Source: Desulfuribacillus stibiiarsenatis (GTDB lineage Bacteria; Bacillota; Bacilli; Desulfuribacillales; Desulfuribacillaceae). From it: 64,000 nucleotides of DNA. The notes beneath the pieces are model-generated. The model saw only the letters and a list, made by a program, of their open reading frames with translations. It ran no database searches and had not been told where the DNA came from. A program made the position numbers and the translations under genes. Positions within the stretch are counted from its first letter, which is position 1. Each line of letters starts with the position of its first letter. Positions 18,301 through 25,911 of this stretch are shown in pieces. Location of the stretch: positions 1 through 64,000 of the forward strand of contig NZ_MJAT01000001.1 in NCBI RefSeq assembly GCF_001742305.1. Direction: 5' to 3'.

Positions 18301-18515
18301 TAGCATTAGTTCCATTAGCAATAGGCATAGGAGAAGGGTCAGAGGGGCAAGCTCCGATGGCAACAGTTGTTGTATTCGGTCTAACATTCTCGACTTTAAT
18401 TACCTTGGTGTTAATCCCAGTCGTGTATACATTATTTGATGATTTAGAGCGTAAGCTCGTGCGCTGGTTCGGCCCGAAGACGGATGTAGATGATGGGATC
18501 AAGCAACATGCATAA
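15366..18515 (+). CDS. RND-family multidrug efflux pump (AcrB/SwrC-like)
   Basis: A 1049-residue inner-membrane proton antiporter with the full HAE-type plan: a first helix (MLVITILILGMVSF), a porter domain, a cluster of helices around 335-480, a second porter domain (about 560-860) and a final helix cluster. The family motif GIGMMVDSSIVVLENIFRH, with its proton-relay acidic residue in helix 4, is intact. The second-half counterpart MLAGIVVNNAIVLVDYINR is also present. It should export hydrophobic or amphipathic compounds together with the adjacent adaptor; B. subtilis SwrC (YerP) is a comparable system. Its 3' end overlaps the TetR gene by 26 nt. Confidence 0.93.
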   Translation: MKISHFSVNRPVAITMLVITILILGMVSFTKLNVDLYPELVFPIAIVATSYDGAAPQEVETLISRPLEGVLGTVENVKQIQSVSRAGASQVIIEFNWGTNMDFATLTMREKIDMIKNALPDGAGDPLVIKIDPAAMSILTLGISGGADIVELKNLTDDTIIPRLERVAGVASVGATGGKKQEIHVVVDSNLLNGYGLTLSQVTQTLMAENSAMPGGDLEKGLKEMYIRLDNEYKSIDEIAEVNFQLPSGGTVKLKDFATIQDSFRETKQITRLNGVPSIEINVYKQTDGNTVKVANQVSKALEELKKSGALPDNVAITPIFDQSVFIKQSIESVVKNMIFGGVFALIILYLFMRSLRSTLVIGLAMPFAVIATFTMLYFSGQTLNMMTLGGLALGIGMMVDSSIVVLENIFRHRQMGKNLIQAAKDGASEVGLAVLAGSFTTIGVFLPIVFVDGMAAQFFRPLGLTVSISIFAALIVSLTLVPMLASRLLRVDLHDEKPKSRNPFKNQPITRGFGRMIDGLTVKYSGLLRWSVGHRKTVLFITTLLFIGAAMLVPFVGAEFMPAMDTGELSASVTLPKGTLVEETERVTSRVEELIYQIPEVDIVLTSIGSGGGMDFSGATVTERGRVTVKLVPLAQRERSTAEVVEDLRQKVNTIEHPDAVIEVSEMDNSGGPPTAPLEIRIQGNNFEVLNDLAGIIAEEVKLVEGTRDVKNSLEEGRPELLVKLDRERLARYGISTTQIMSTVRTAFQGQVSTQLKTGEDEIDVRVILPEEQRRNVKDLEQLVVRSQSGAQVALHDLVSFNEQTGPSQISRRAQVREVTITSNIYGRDLGSIVEDIRVRVDNLAIPEGYFVEYGGQSQDMAEAFGSLLIALVLAIVLVYIIMAAQFEAFTYPFIIMFSVPVTFIGVVVGLFVTGRTLSVTSFIGLIMLAGIVVNNAIVLVDYINRLRAEGMERDEAIIAAGPVRLRPILMTTLTTVLALVPLAIGIGEGSEGQAPMATVVVFGLTFSTLITLVLIPVVYTLFDDLERKLVRWFGPKTDVDDGIKQHA

Positions 18516-19170
18516 AGAAGTTCCGTCGATTCGACATCATGTCATTGGATGGGATTGTAGGCCGAAGGAATTAGATGCGCTACCGAAAAAAGAAGCCCGT
18601 GAGTGGTTGCGACGTGAGCAGATTGTCGCTGCTGCCTTTCAAGTATTTAGTGAAAAAGGAGTTCATCAAACGAAAGTTGAAGAAATTGCACTGATTGCTG
18701 GCATTGGCAAAGGTACAATCTACGAATATTTTGGGAGCAAACTAGAAATATTTTTCAGTATGATGCTGTGGATCTTTGAGCGATATTATAGCAAGCTTGA
18801 GGAGAATATCCCGAATGATGAAAGCGCGTGGCGTCAAATTGAGAAAATCACCGATAGCTTATTTGAAATGCATGATGATTTTAAAAAACTGCACGTCATG
18901 CTCATGAGCGAGTTCAAGCATATTCCGGATGATATGACACCGATTCTATTCCAGCAACGTGCGAAGAAGTTAGAGTTGATTCAGACGGTTATAAAAAAGG
19001 GGCAGTCCGCCAAGGAGTTTGACGGTACGGTAGATAGCTCGCTAGCTGCAGAAATGGTGCTTTGTAGCTTTGAAGGGATTATTGGGTATCGGTCATTGAT
19101 GAATACTGAACTTGAAATTGATAATACTAAGCTACAAATCCTCGCTATGATTCGGAAAATGCTACATTAG
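18490..19170 (+). CDS. TetR/AcrR-family repressor of the efflux operon
   Basis: A 226-residue regulator. The N-terminal helix-turn-helix is at about residues 38-85 (IVAAAFQVFSEKGVHQTKV, then IALIAGIGKGTIYEYFGSK), preceded by about 35 extra residues. The C-terminal two thirds are helical and unassigned, as is usual for the ligand-binding domain. Placement as the last, overlapping gene of the adaptor-pump operon and the palindrome inside the operon promoter suggest it represses the whole unit and is released by a pump substrate. The start is uncertain: ATG at 18490 or 18508 are both in frame and neither has a strong ribosome binding site, in line with coupling to the pump gene. Confidence 0.88.
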   Translation: MMGSSNMHKEVPSIRHHVIGWDCRPKELDALPKKEAREWLRREQIVAAAFQVFSEKGVHQTKVEEIALIAGIGKGTIYEYFGSKLEIFFSMMLWIFERYYSKLEENIPNDESAWRQIEKITDSLFEMHDDFKKLHVMLMSEFKHIPDDMTPILFQQRAKKLELIQTVIKKGQSAKEFDGTVDSSLAAEMVLCSFEGIIGYRSLMNTELEIDNTKLQILAMIRKMLH

Positions 19171-19214
19171 AAAAAAGCTGTCCTTAGGGAAATATCTCTA
19201 AGGGCGGCTTTTTT
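19171..19214 (+). terminator. Intrinsic terminator of the efflux operon
   Basis: AAAAAAGC-CCTTAG hairpin with CTAAGG-GCTTTTTT, starting right after the TetR stop codon. Confidence 0.88.
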
Positions 19215-19215
19215 G

Positions 19216-19263
19216 CTATAGTTCAGGTGTAGTAAAAAACTCCGTCTGAACTAAGTTTTCTGT
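19216..19263 (-). repeat. Interspersed structured repeat, copy A (5' part only)
   Basis: Read on the minus strand it matches the first segment of copies B-D: AGAAAACTTAGTTCAG, then a hairpin (GTTCAG...CTGAAC) with a T-rich loop. Everything 3' of the hairpin is absent. It lies directly after the TetR terminator. Confidence 0.8.
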
Positions 19264-19374
19264 ATCTAAAGTAGCATTTTTCAAAAAAACATGAAGTGGG
19301 CATAAAATCATCACGATTTAGCGATTGATGTATGATACAATATATAGTGATTCAAAATTTTTGGAGGTCATCTC

Positions 19375-22368
19375 ATGCTTTTCCTACGGGAGCAACGGAT
19401 CATATTGTGTATCATAATTGTATTACTACTGGTTGTGGTCCCTTTGGAAGCAACAGATTTTGTGCTGTCTGAATCGTCAATACCTACTGATGAGATTACG
19501 GAGGAAAAGATTCAAGACCATTTTCATGAGATTATTGTAAAATGGCGGGATGGTGTGAATCTACCAACGATTCCTGGCACTGCGCTGATTGATAAAGATA
19601 TGGAAGAAAGAATCGCGAAACTTGCTGTCCATAATCACTACAAGGTACAGGATGTCATGTACTCCGTTCAAAATCATGCAGATATAGAATATGTTCAGCC
19701 GAACTATCGATATAAAATACATGCAAGAGCTTCACAAACAAGTGTTAGACCTGTGCAAGCAACGGATCCAGATATTATGAAGCAATGGCATCTGGAGGCC
19801 GTTAGTTTGCCATCAGCTTGGACTTTGAGTAAAGGTAACTCGAATATTATCATTGCTATCTTGGATACGGGTGTTGATTTAGAATCCCCAGATCTTGCTG
19901 CGAATTTGGTGCCTGGATATAATGTTCTAAAGCCAGAACTCCCGCCAAAGGATGACTATGGCCATGGTACACAAGTGGCTAGCATTCTTGGAAGTATAGG
20001 GAATAATCAGCTCGGTGGCGCCGGAGTCCTGTGGAATGCAAAGATTATGCCCATCAAAGTACTGGACCGTGGTGGCGAAGGTGACGATTATAGTATCGGA
20101 CAAGGTATACGTTATGCAGTGCGTAACGGTGCGAAAGTTATCGTTCTATCTTTAGGTGATCGCTTATACTCGAAACACATGGATGAAGCGGTTCGTTTTG
20201 CCGAGAACGAAGGAGTACTACTCGTGGCTGCAACGGGGAATAATGGCTCGACAGTAAATTACCCTGCGGCTTTTCCGACAGTTCTTGCAGTTGGTGCCTT
20301 TGATCAAAATTACAAAGTTCCTGCCTATAGTAACTTTGGCCCTGAAATTGATGTGGTAGCGCCAGGGCAAGACATTTATACGACAACGTTAAGAGGTCAA
20401 TCGGTAGTCAATAGCGGGACATCGATGTCTGCGCCGATTGTAGCAGGCATAGCAGGACTAATATATAGTAAGTACCCGGATATGAAGCCGTGGCAAGTTA
20501 GGCAGTTATTGCGTCAGTCAGCTGTTGACATGCACGAGGCAGGCTGGGATCAACGAAGTGGCTATGGGCGTGTAGATGCGTATCGTGCATTGACTATGGT
20601 TCCGGAAATTGATATCTGGGAGAATAATAACACAGTGGAACAATCGAAGGTTTTTCCACGGGATACTAAGATTTATTCCGCGCTCCAAGGCGTCAATGAT
20701 GTGGATTGGTTTTATATTGATATCAAGCATCGTGGGAAAGTCAACGTTCCTTTTAACAGTGATTTTCAAGGGCTGGGCGTACAGTGGTTTCGCTACGTCA
20801 TGAATGAACAAAACGAGGCTGGTATCCTCACACCTGTTGCTTATTCGCCAGAAAGAAACTTTGAATCGGGTAGATATTATTTCAGGGTTTCTGTAGTCAA
20901 TTGGGATCGAATGATTGCTTCTTTACAACAAAAGTCTGTACATCCTAGCCAGTTTGACCAAACGTCTATAGAATATCAGCTTGAGCATCTGTTTACGGTT
21001 GCAGAAGATCAATATGAAGTGAACAATACCATTCATCAAGCAGCACTCATTGATATTATGAAAATTGAATATATTGAAGAAGGAAATCCGTATATCACGG
21101 TTCAAGGGACTTTGCATCGCGATGGAGATTTAGACTGGTATCAGTTAGATTTACCAAATCCCGGGGAAGTAATATTGGAGGTCGTTAACGACTACGGTAG
21201 ATTGGATCCAGTTCTAACCATATCACGAACATTAAGCTCAACTGCTTCGCGATATACGGTCATTGATGACCATCCCCAAGGGGCGGGGGAATACTGGCGA
21301 GGAAATGTCGAGGCGGGTAAGTTCTATTTCATGGTGACTGACTACCAACGCGCCAAACATCCGATTCCTTATGAAATTCGTATCACATACATTCAAAAGT
21401 ACGTCGATTCATGGGAGCCGAATAATCAACGCTACGTCGCGCCTGCCATTATGAAGGATCACGATGTCTATGCGTTTCTCAACGGAAACCAAGATCGAGA
21501 TTGGTTTGCTTTCTATATTGAAGAAGACACCTATGTTGACATTGATTTTACGGCATTAGTACCAAAGCATAATCTAGATGGTGTAGAATTTGCGATGAAC
21601 ATCTTCGAATCGACAAAGGGTACCTATACGTATTCGAAATCTGTGGCCAATATGCGCGAGTTGCTGTATCACAATATTTTCTCGCCGGGTGTGTACTATA
21701 TTGAACTGATGAAGAGTGGAGTAGAGTCTACGAATAACCTTCAGATTCCATACAAACTTCGTCTCACAAAGAAACCAGTAGGAGAAATCAACCGAGCGAA
21801 CATGAAGGTTGTGTTAAAGGATTTATACAACCCAGAATTAGAGAAAGCTGTTTATGAGTTAGTCAATCGAAATATAGTACAAGGCTTTCCAGATCAAACA
21901 TATAGACCATTAAAGCCATTGACCCGTGGAGAGTTAGTAACGCTCATACTTCGTTCAAAGAATATAGATATTACAAAAGAGGCACTAGCAATTCCAAAGC
22001 GTTTGACAAATCAAGATATACAATCGAATCATTGGGCCTATGATGCGATGAAAGTCGCAATGCAAAGAAAGATCATTGTTGGATACCAAGATCAGACACT
22101 AAGGCCCGATGCATTTGTAACGCGCGCAGAACTGGCAGTCATGTTACGTAGGGCGCATTCTGAATCGTATCAAGAATTAAAAGCCATCGGCAATCTACCT
22201 GCTATGCCTGATGTAGCGAAGCAACACTGGGCGCATTATGATATTTCTATCAATGTATGGATGGGTTTTGTCGAGAGTTTTGGTGATGATTACTTTAAAC
22301 CAGATAAAAATGCGGACCGAGAGCAAGTGGCTTTGGCTTTACACAGAATTTTAGAAAGAAAATTATAG
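19375..22368 (+). CDS. Subtilisin-like serine protease with C-terminal SLH domains
   Basis: A 997-residue exported S8 protease. The order is signal peptide or anchor (about 8-24), an inhibitor-like propeptide (about 45-115, VKWRDGVNLP...IEYVQPN), then the catalytic domain with Asp164 in AILDTGVD, His197 in GHGTQVAS, oxyanion Asn289 and Ser350 in GTSMSAPIVAG. Three PPC-like beta domains follow (about 408-540, 545-675, 680-810, each with a DxDWF/Y motif), then three SLH repeats at about 820-993 (GFPDQTYRPLKPLTRGE, GYQDQTLRPDAFVTRAE, then a divergent third). The SLH repeats would hold the enzyme on the pyruvylated wall polymer. TTGGAGG precedes the ATG. Possible roles are surface-protein processing or peptide feeding. 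Confidence 0.92.
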   Translation: MLFLREQRIILCIIIVLLLVVVPLEATDFVLSESSIPTDEITEEKIQDHFHEIIVKWRDGVNLPTIPGTALIDKDMEERIAKLAVHNHYKVQDVMYSVQNHADIEYVQPNYRYKIHARASQTSVRPVQATDPDIMKQWHLEAVSLPSAWTLSKGNSNIIIAILDTGVDLESPDLAANLVPGYNVLKPELPPKDDYGHGTQVASILGSIGNNQLGGAGVLWNAKIMPIKVLDRGGEGDDYSIGQGIRYAVRNGAKVIVLSLGDRLYSKHMDEAVRFAENEGVLLVAATGNNGSTVNYPAAFPTVLAVGAFDQNYKVPAYSNFGPEIDVVAPGQDIYTTTLRGQSVVNSGTSMSAPIVAGIAGLIYSKYPDMKPWQVRQLLRQSAVDMHEAGWDQRSGYGRVDAYRALTMVPEIDIWENNNTVEQSKVFPRDTKIYSALQGVNDVDWFYIDIKHRGKVNVPFNSDFQGLGVQWFRYVMNEQNEAGILTPVAYSPERNFESGRYYFRVSVVNWDRMIASLQQKSVHPSQFDQTSIEYQLEHLFTVAEDQYEVNNTIHQAALIDIMKIEYIEEGNPYITVQGTLHRDGDLDWYQLDLPNPGEVILEVVNDYGRLDPVLTISRTLSSTASRYTVIDDHPQGAGEYWRGNVEAGKFYFMVTDYQRAKHPIPYEIRITYIQKYVDSWEPNNQRYVAPAIMKDHDVYAFLNGNQDRDWFAFYIEEDTYVDIDFTALVPKHNLDGVEFAMNIFESTKGTYTYSKSVANMRELLYHNIFSPGVYYIELMKSGVESTNNLQIPYKLRLTKKPVGEINRANMKVVLKDLYNPELEKAVYELVNRNIVQGFPDQTYRPLKPLTRGELVTLILRSKNIDITKEALAIPKRLTNQDIQSNHWAYDAMKVAMQRKIIVGYQDQTLRPDAFVTRAELAVMLRRAHSESYQELKAIGNLPAMPDVAKQHWAHYDISINVWMGFVESFGDDYFKPDKNADREQVALALHRILERKL

Positions 22369-22438
22369 ACTAACGAAAATAGACAGACGAATTAAGATAA
22401 CTTGTGACGAGATAACTTCTAGATGGGGAGGAACAACA

Positions 22439-22996
22439 ATGAAGAAATGGACATCATTAATCGCATTTTCATTACTAGCTATGTTACTATTTGTGGGGCA
22501 TGCTTTAGGAGTACAGTTCTTATCAACAGTACCAGGGTCAACAGACGATCCACTTGTAACCAAGAGCTATGTAGATGAATTATTAAAGAGTTATACACCG
22601 CAACAGAATACTGGAAATATTACTGCGTTAGAGCAAGAAATGACACGTAAAATGACAGAGTACGAGCAGAAAATTCAGACATTGATTAATAACGCGTCGG
22701 GACAAATCGGAGGAAATGAATTAATAGTTGTACAATTGTTCCCGGGGGATATACTAATTGGTGTGGCTGGAACAGAAATAATTGTCCGTAGCGGCAAGAC
22801 GATGATTGTCGCAGAAGAAAATGGGATACCAGATGTAACAGCAGGAAAAGACTTGGGAAAAGGTACGGTTGTACCGCATAACCATCAATTATTAGTACCG
22901 CGGGCTGATGGCCGTGGAATCGTTGCAGATCAAGCGTCGACCTTGCCTGTATATGTGATGGTACGTGGTGGATATGAACTGCGCAAAGTTCAATAA
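22439..22996 (+). CDS. Small exported protein of unknown function
   Basis: 185 residues with a signal peptide (MKKWTSLIAFSLLAMLLFVGHALG). A PGSTDDPLVTKSYVDELL segment, seen in many uncharacterised surface-associated Bacillota proteins, is followed by a short coiled coil (about 60-85, ALEQEMTRKMTEYEQKI) and a compact beta domain (about 95-185, ending VYVMVRGGYELRKVQ). It follows the SLH protease by 70 nt with its own GGGGAGG site and may be co-transcribed. I recognise no enzyme motif. A wall or coat-associated accessory role is only a guess from the neighbour. Confidence 0.75.
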   Translation: MKKWTSLIAFSLLAMLLFVGHALGVQFLSTVPGSTDDPLVTKSYVDELLKSYTPQQNTGNITALEQEMTRKMTEYEQKIQTLINNASGQIGGNELIVVQLFPGDILIGVAGTEIIVRSGKTMIVAEENGIPDVTAGKDLGKGTVVPHNHQLLVPRADGRGIVADQASTLPVYVMVRGGYELRKVQ

Positions 22997-23041
22997 ATAT
23001 CACGCCTATAACAGTTTGAAGATTTTTTTCGACAATTTGTG

Positions 23042-23220
23042 ATAAAGAAAACTTAGTTCAGATGGAGTTTTTACTCCACCTGAACTCTAGTTGCACTTAT
23101 TTCGAAGCTTGGCGGCACTTATCTCCCGCTTTCACCTCAGGTACGTAATGGTTCTAACTATTTTAAAATAGAAGAACCATTCAGTAGAAGTGGGAGTATT
23201 AGTAAACGCCGCTGAGATAA
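23042..23220 (+). repeat. Interspersed structured repeat, copy B (complete, long apical loop)
   Basis: The longest of four related intergenic copies. The order is TAAAGAAAACTTAG; hairpin 1 (GTTCAG-TGGAG / CTCCA-CTGAAC, TTTTTA loop); TTGCACTTATTTCG; AGCTTGGCGG; then a long stem pairing CTTATCTCCC with GGGAGTATTAG, ending CGCCGCTGAGATAA. The tip of the long stem holds a further hairpin (AATGGTTCT/AGAACCATT) missing from copy D. It ends 3 nt before the metK -35 element. No open reading frame and no terminal inverted repeat is seen. Confidence 0.85.
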
Positions 23221-23223
23221 TCA

Positions 23224-23252
23224 TTGACATTGAAGGTTAAATACATTAATAT
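23224..23252 (+). promoter_or_regulatory. Sigma-A promoter of metK
   Basis: TTGACA, a 17-nt spacer and TAATAT, almost consensus. The predicted leader to the metK start is about 30 nt, too short for an S-box (SAM-I) riboswitch. Confidence 0.8.
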
Positions 23253-23287
23253 AAGCGCGATGCATAATGTTTAGGAGGGCTGCTATA

Positions 23288-24487
23288 ATGGCTGAAGAAA
23301 AGCGTAGATATTTATTTACTTCAGAATCGGTTACAGAAGGACACCCAGATAAAATTTGTGACCAAATTTCTGACTCAGTGTTAGATGCAATTTTTGCAGA
23401 AGACCCAAATGCTCGAGTAGCATGTGAAACATCAGCAACTACTGGACTTATCTTAGTTGCAGGAGAAATCACAACTGCCTGCTATGTAGATATTCCAAAG
23501 ATTGTACGTAAAACAATTAATGAAATCGGGTATAATAGCGATTTTTACTTTGATGGAAATACATGTGCTGTTTTAACAGCGATTGATGAACAATCTCCTG
23601 ATATTGCGATGGGAGTCGATAGAGCACTAGAAGCTAAAGAAGGCTTAATGTCTGATGAGGAAATTGAAGCAATCGGTGCTGGTGACCAAGGTTTGGTATT
23701 TGGTTTTGCAGTGAATGAGACAGAAGTACTTATGCCGTTACCGATTTACTTAGCTCATAATTTATCTCGCCGCTTAGCAGATGTTCGTAAAAATGGTACT
23801 TTGAACTATTTAGGACCAGATGGCAAAACGCAAGTAACTGTGGAATACGATGGGGACAAGCCTGTTCGTATTGATGCAATTGTTGTTTCTACACAACATA
23901 AAGCAGAGATTACTTTGGAGCAAATTAAGGAAGACATCCGTAAGCATGTAATCGATCCAGAAGTACCAGCGAACTTAATTGATGAGAATACGAAGTTCTT
24001 CATTAACCCAACGGGACGTTTCGTAATTGGTGGCCCTGTTGGTGATGCTGGGTTAACTGGCCGTAAAATCATTGTAGATACATACGGTGGTTATGCTCGT
24101 CACGGTGGCGGAGCTTTCTCTGGTAAGGATCCTACAAAGGTTGACCGTTCTGGAGCATATGCTGCTCGTTACGTTGCGAAGAATATCGTAGCTGCTGGCC
24201 TTGCTAGCAAGTGCGAAGTTCAAATCGCTTACGCAATTGGTGTAGCTCGTCCAGTATCTGTAATGGTAGATACTTTTGGCACTGGAAAAGTTAGTGAAAC
24301 TTTACTTACTGATCTAGTAAACAAGCACTTTGACTTACGCCCTGCTGGAATCATTAAGATGCTTGATCTGCGTCGTCCAATTTACAAGAAGACTGCTGCT
24401 TACGGACATTTTGGCCGTAATGACCTAGATCTTCCATGGGAAAAGACAGATAAAGCAGAGTTACTAAAGCAAGAAGCAGGTTTATAA
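23288..24487 (+). CDS. metK: S-adenosylmethionine synthetase
   Basis: A 399-residue methionine adenosyltransferase making AdoMet from methionine and ATP in the cytoplasm. The family signatures are intact: [21 protein letters not shown] at the N-terminus (divided here into [11 protein letters not shown] and SDSVLDA), [12 protein letters not shown], the P-loop-like [22 protein letters not shown] and the C-terminal YGHFGR. ATG at 23288 is selected because TAGGAGGG precedes it; an ATG 7 codons upstream lies before that site. It is monocistronic, with a strong promoter and a terminator shared with the convergent csaB. It supplies AdoMet to the methyltransferase and radical SAM enzymes in the flagellin glycan island. 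Confidence 0.97.
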   Translation: MAEEKRRYLFTSESVTEGHPDKICDQISDSVLDAIFAEDPNARVACETSATTGLILVAGEITTACYVDIPKIVRKTINEIGYNSDFYFDGNTCAVLTAIDEQSPDIAMGVDRALEAKEGLMSDEEIEAIGAGDQGLVFGFAVNETEVLMPLPIYLAHNLSRRLADVRKNGTLNYLGPDGKTQVTVEYDGDKPVRIDAIVVSTQHKAEITLEQIKEDIRKHVIDPEVPANLIDENTKFFINPTGRFVIGGPVGDAGLTGRKIIVDTYGGYARHGGGAFSGKDPTKVDRSGAYAARYVAKNIVAAGLASKCEVQIAYAIGVARPVSVMVDTFGTGKVSETLLTDLVNKHFDLRPAGIIKMLDLRRPIYKKTAAYGHFGRNDLDLPWEKTDKAELLKQEAGL

Positions 24488-24493
24488 AAAAAT

Positions 24494-24541
24494 AAAAGTG
24501 ATATTTAGAGGAGGGAACCTTTTCTCTAAGTATCACTTTTT
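24494..24541. terminator. Bidirectional terminator between metK and csaB
   Basis: AAAAGTGATA/TATCACTTTT outer stem and TTAGAG/CTCTAA inner stem, flanked by A- and T-rich tracts, between two convergent genes. Confidence 0.85.
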
Positions 24542-24563
24542 CTATTCTTTTTAATGCATGTTG

Positions 24564-25709
24564 TTATCTGCTGTTATTGGAACTGAAAGGCTTGTTTTTG
24601 TCCCTTAATATATTGAGGGCTAGTCTTGCACTTTCCTGGGCGGAAGGCTTAAGCTTTTGCACTTGCTCGACAAGGAAATTTCGCTGTGCTTCAAGGTGGT
24701 TGATTTTTGATGAGACATCATCTAATAACTTCTCTGTTGTGATTGTCTCTACGTGATCTGGCATTGGGTAGCCAACGCTTTCCACAAAGCGGTCAATCTT
24801 CGGATCATACGATAAAGCAGTAAATGGGATTCCTAGAATACCAGCAAGGATGAGCGCGTGAAGCCGCATTCCAATCATATATTGTACATTACCAATCATA
24901 CTAACGACATCGCGAAAGTTCATGTTCTTCTCGTCAATAAGGATAGCATCCTGGTAATGTTTCATTTTCCTTATGATTTCTTGGGACGGAGCTATATCCA
25001 TCGGATGGTGCATAGGGATGAATACAACTTTCCAACCTTGGGTAACAAGGGAATCCGCAGCGGCTGCAAGGCTGTCAAGATATGCTCGCTCCTTACGCCA
25101 GACGCGAATCGAAATTCCGGCAATACGTTCTGTCGAGTGAAGCCCGTATTTTTCAAAGATACGTTTCCCGATTGTTAAGTCAATGTGACTCGGATTAATA
25201 GCTAAAGCAGGGTCCGTCGTTAGGTACATCGGCGGATTGTGGATGCCCATGCCTTGAAGTTCCAATAGTGACTTGTAATCCCTTACGGTAATGATATCGA
25301 CTTTATTGGCCACATGTTTCATCAGGTGCTTACTGACAGAATGGGTAATAGGCCCAATTCCTTGGGCATAAAAAACAATCGGCTTGCCCATCTTTTTTGC
25401 AAGCCAAGCAATGCCAAGATAATATATAACACTACGCGGGCTTGTGACATCCTGTAGAAGGCTGCCACCACCCATAATTAGTAGGTCGGACTTTTTTAGT
25501 TGTTCGTAGATTTCTGATAAAGACCATCGGTTATAGGCTTGAATGCCAAAAAGTTTAGCAGTTAACTCAGGCTGATTCGACAATACAGCTAGTTCTAAAG
25601 ACGATTCTTCGGAATAGCCTTGCTGTAAAGCTGTAATAATTCCGTCAAGAACGGTATCGTCCCCAGTATTGTTAAAACCGTAATAACCGGATATTAGAAT
25701 TCGTGGCAT
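24564..25709 (-). CDS. csaB: Polysaccharide pyruvyl transferase CsaB
   Basis: A 381-residue enzyme of the CsaB/WcaK family that adds ketal-linked pyruvate to the secondary cell-wall polymer, creating the ligand for SLH domains. The N-terminus reads MPRILISGYYGFNNTGDD, the family's GxxGxxNxGDE-like start. Further on come LLIMGGGSLLQDVTSP, VFYAQGIGPI and MIGMRLHALILAGILGIP, all typical. I start at 25709, with GGAGG 7 nt upstream; in-frame codons further out lack a site. Two SLH proteins in this window are expected clients. It is divergent from the LCP gene with back-to-back promoters in the 200-nt gap. Confidence 0.92.
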   Translation of the reverse strand: MPRILISGYYGFNNTGDDTVLDGIITALQQGYSEESSLELAVLSNQPELTAKLFGIQAYNRWSLSEIYEQLKKSDLLIMGGGSLLQDVTSPRSVIYYLGIAWLAKKMGKPIVFYAQGIGPITHSVSKHLMKHVANKVDIITVRDYKSLLELQGMGIHNPPMYLTTDPALAINPSHIDLTIGKRIFEKYGLHSTERIAGISIRVWRKERAYLDSLAAAADSLVTQGWKVVFIPMHHPMDIAPSQEIIRKMKHYQDAILIDEKNMNFRDVVSMIGNVQYMIGMRLHALILAGILGIPFTALSYDPKIDRFVESVGYPMPDHVETITTEKLLDDVSSKINHLEAQRNFLVEQVQKLKPSAQESARLALNILRDKNKPFSSNNSR

Positions 25710-25755
25710 GCGTGCGCCTCCGTAGTGAAACTTGTCTGATAGCAAATACGTATAT

Positions 25756-25784
25756 AGTATATCAATAGAAAGAAAGTTTGAAAA
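25756..25784 (-). promoter_or_regulatory. csaB promoter
   Basis: On the minus strand: TTTTCA, a 17-nt spacer and TATACT, with TG one base before the -10 (extended -10). Confidence 0.6.
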
Positions 25785-25789
25785 GCGCA

Positions 25790-25818
25790 TTGCAAGATAT
25801 TCTAAATTTCGATAAAAT
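25790..25818 (+). promoter_or_regulatory. Promoter of the LCP-tagA genes
   Basis: TTGCAA, a 17-nt spacer and TAAAAT, about 90 nt upstream of the LCP start. Confidence 0.55.
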
Positions 25819-25911
25819 AGTATAGGCTTTAAATATGATGTAGAATTGTGTAATCCGCAATGATAATGAAGACTTAGTTTTAACATCAATGAATGAGGGG
25901 AAACAACTGAG

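Noticed and set aside
22997-23287. SAM-I (S-box) riboswitch upstream of metK
   Set aside because: The space is filled by repeat copy B and a sigma-A promoter with a leader of about 30 nt; no S-box core motifs were seen.
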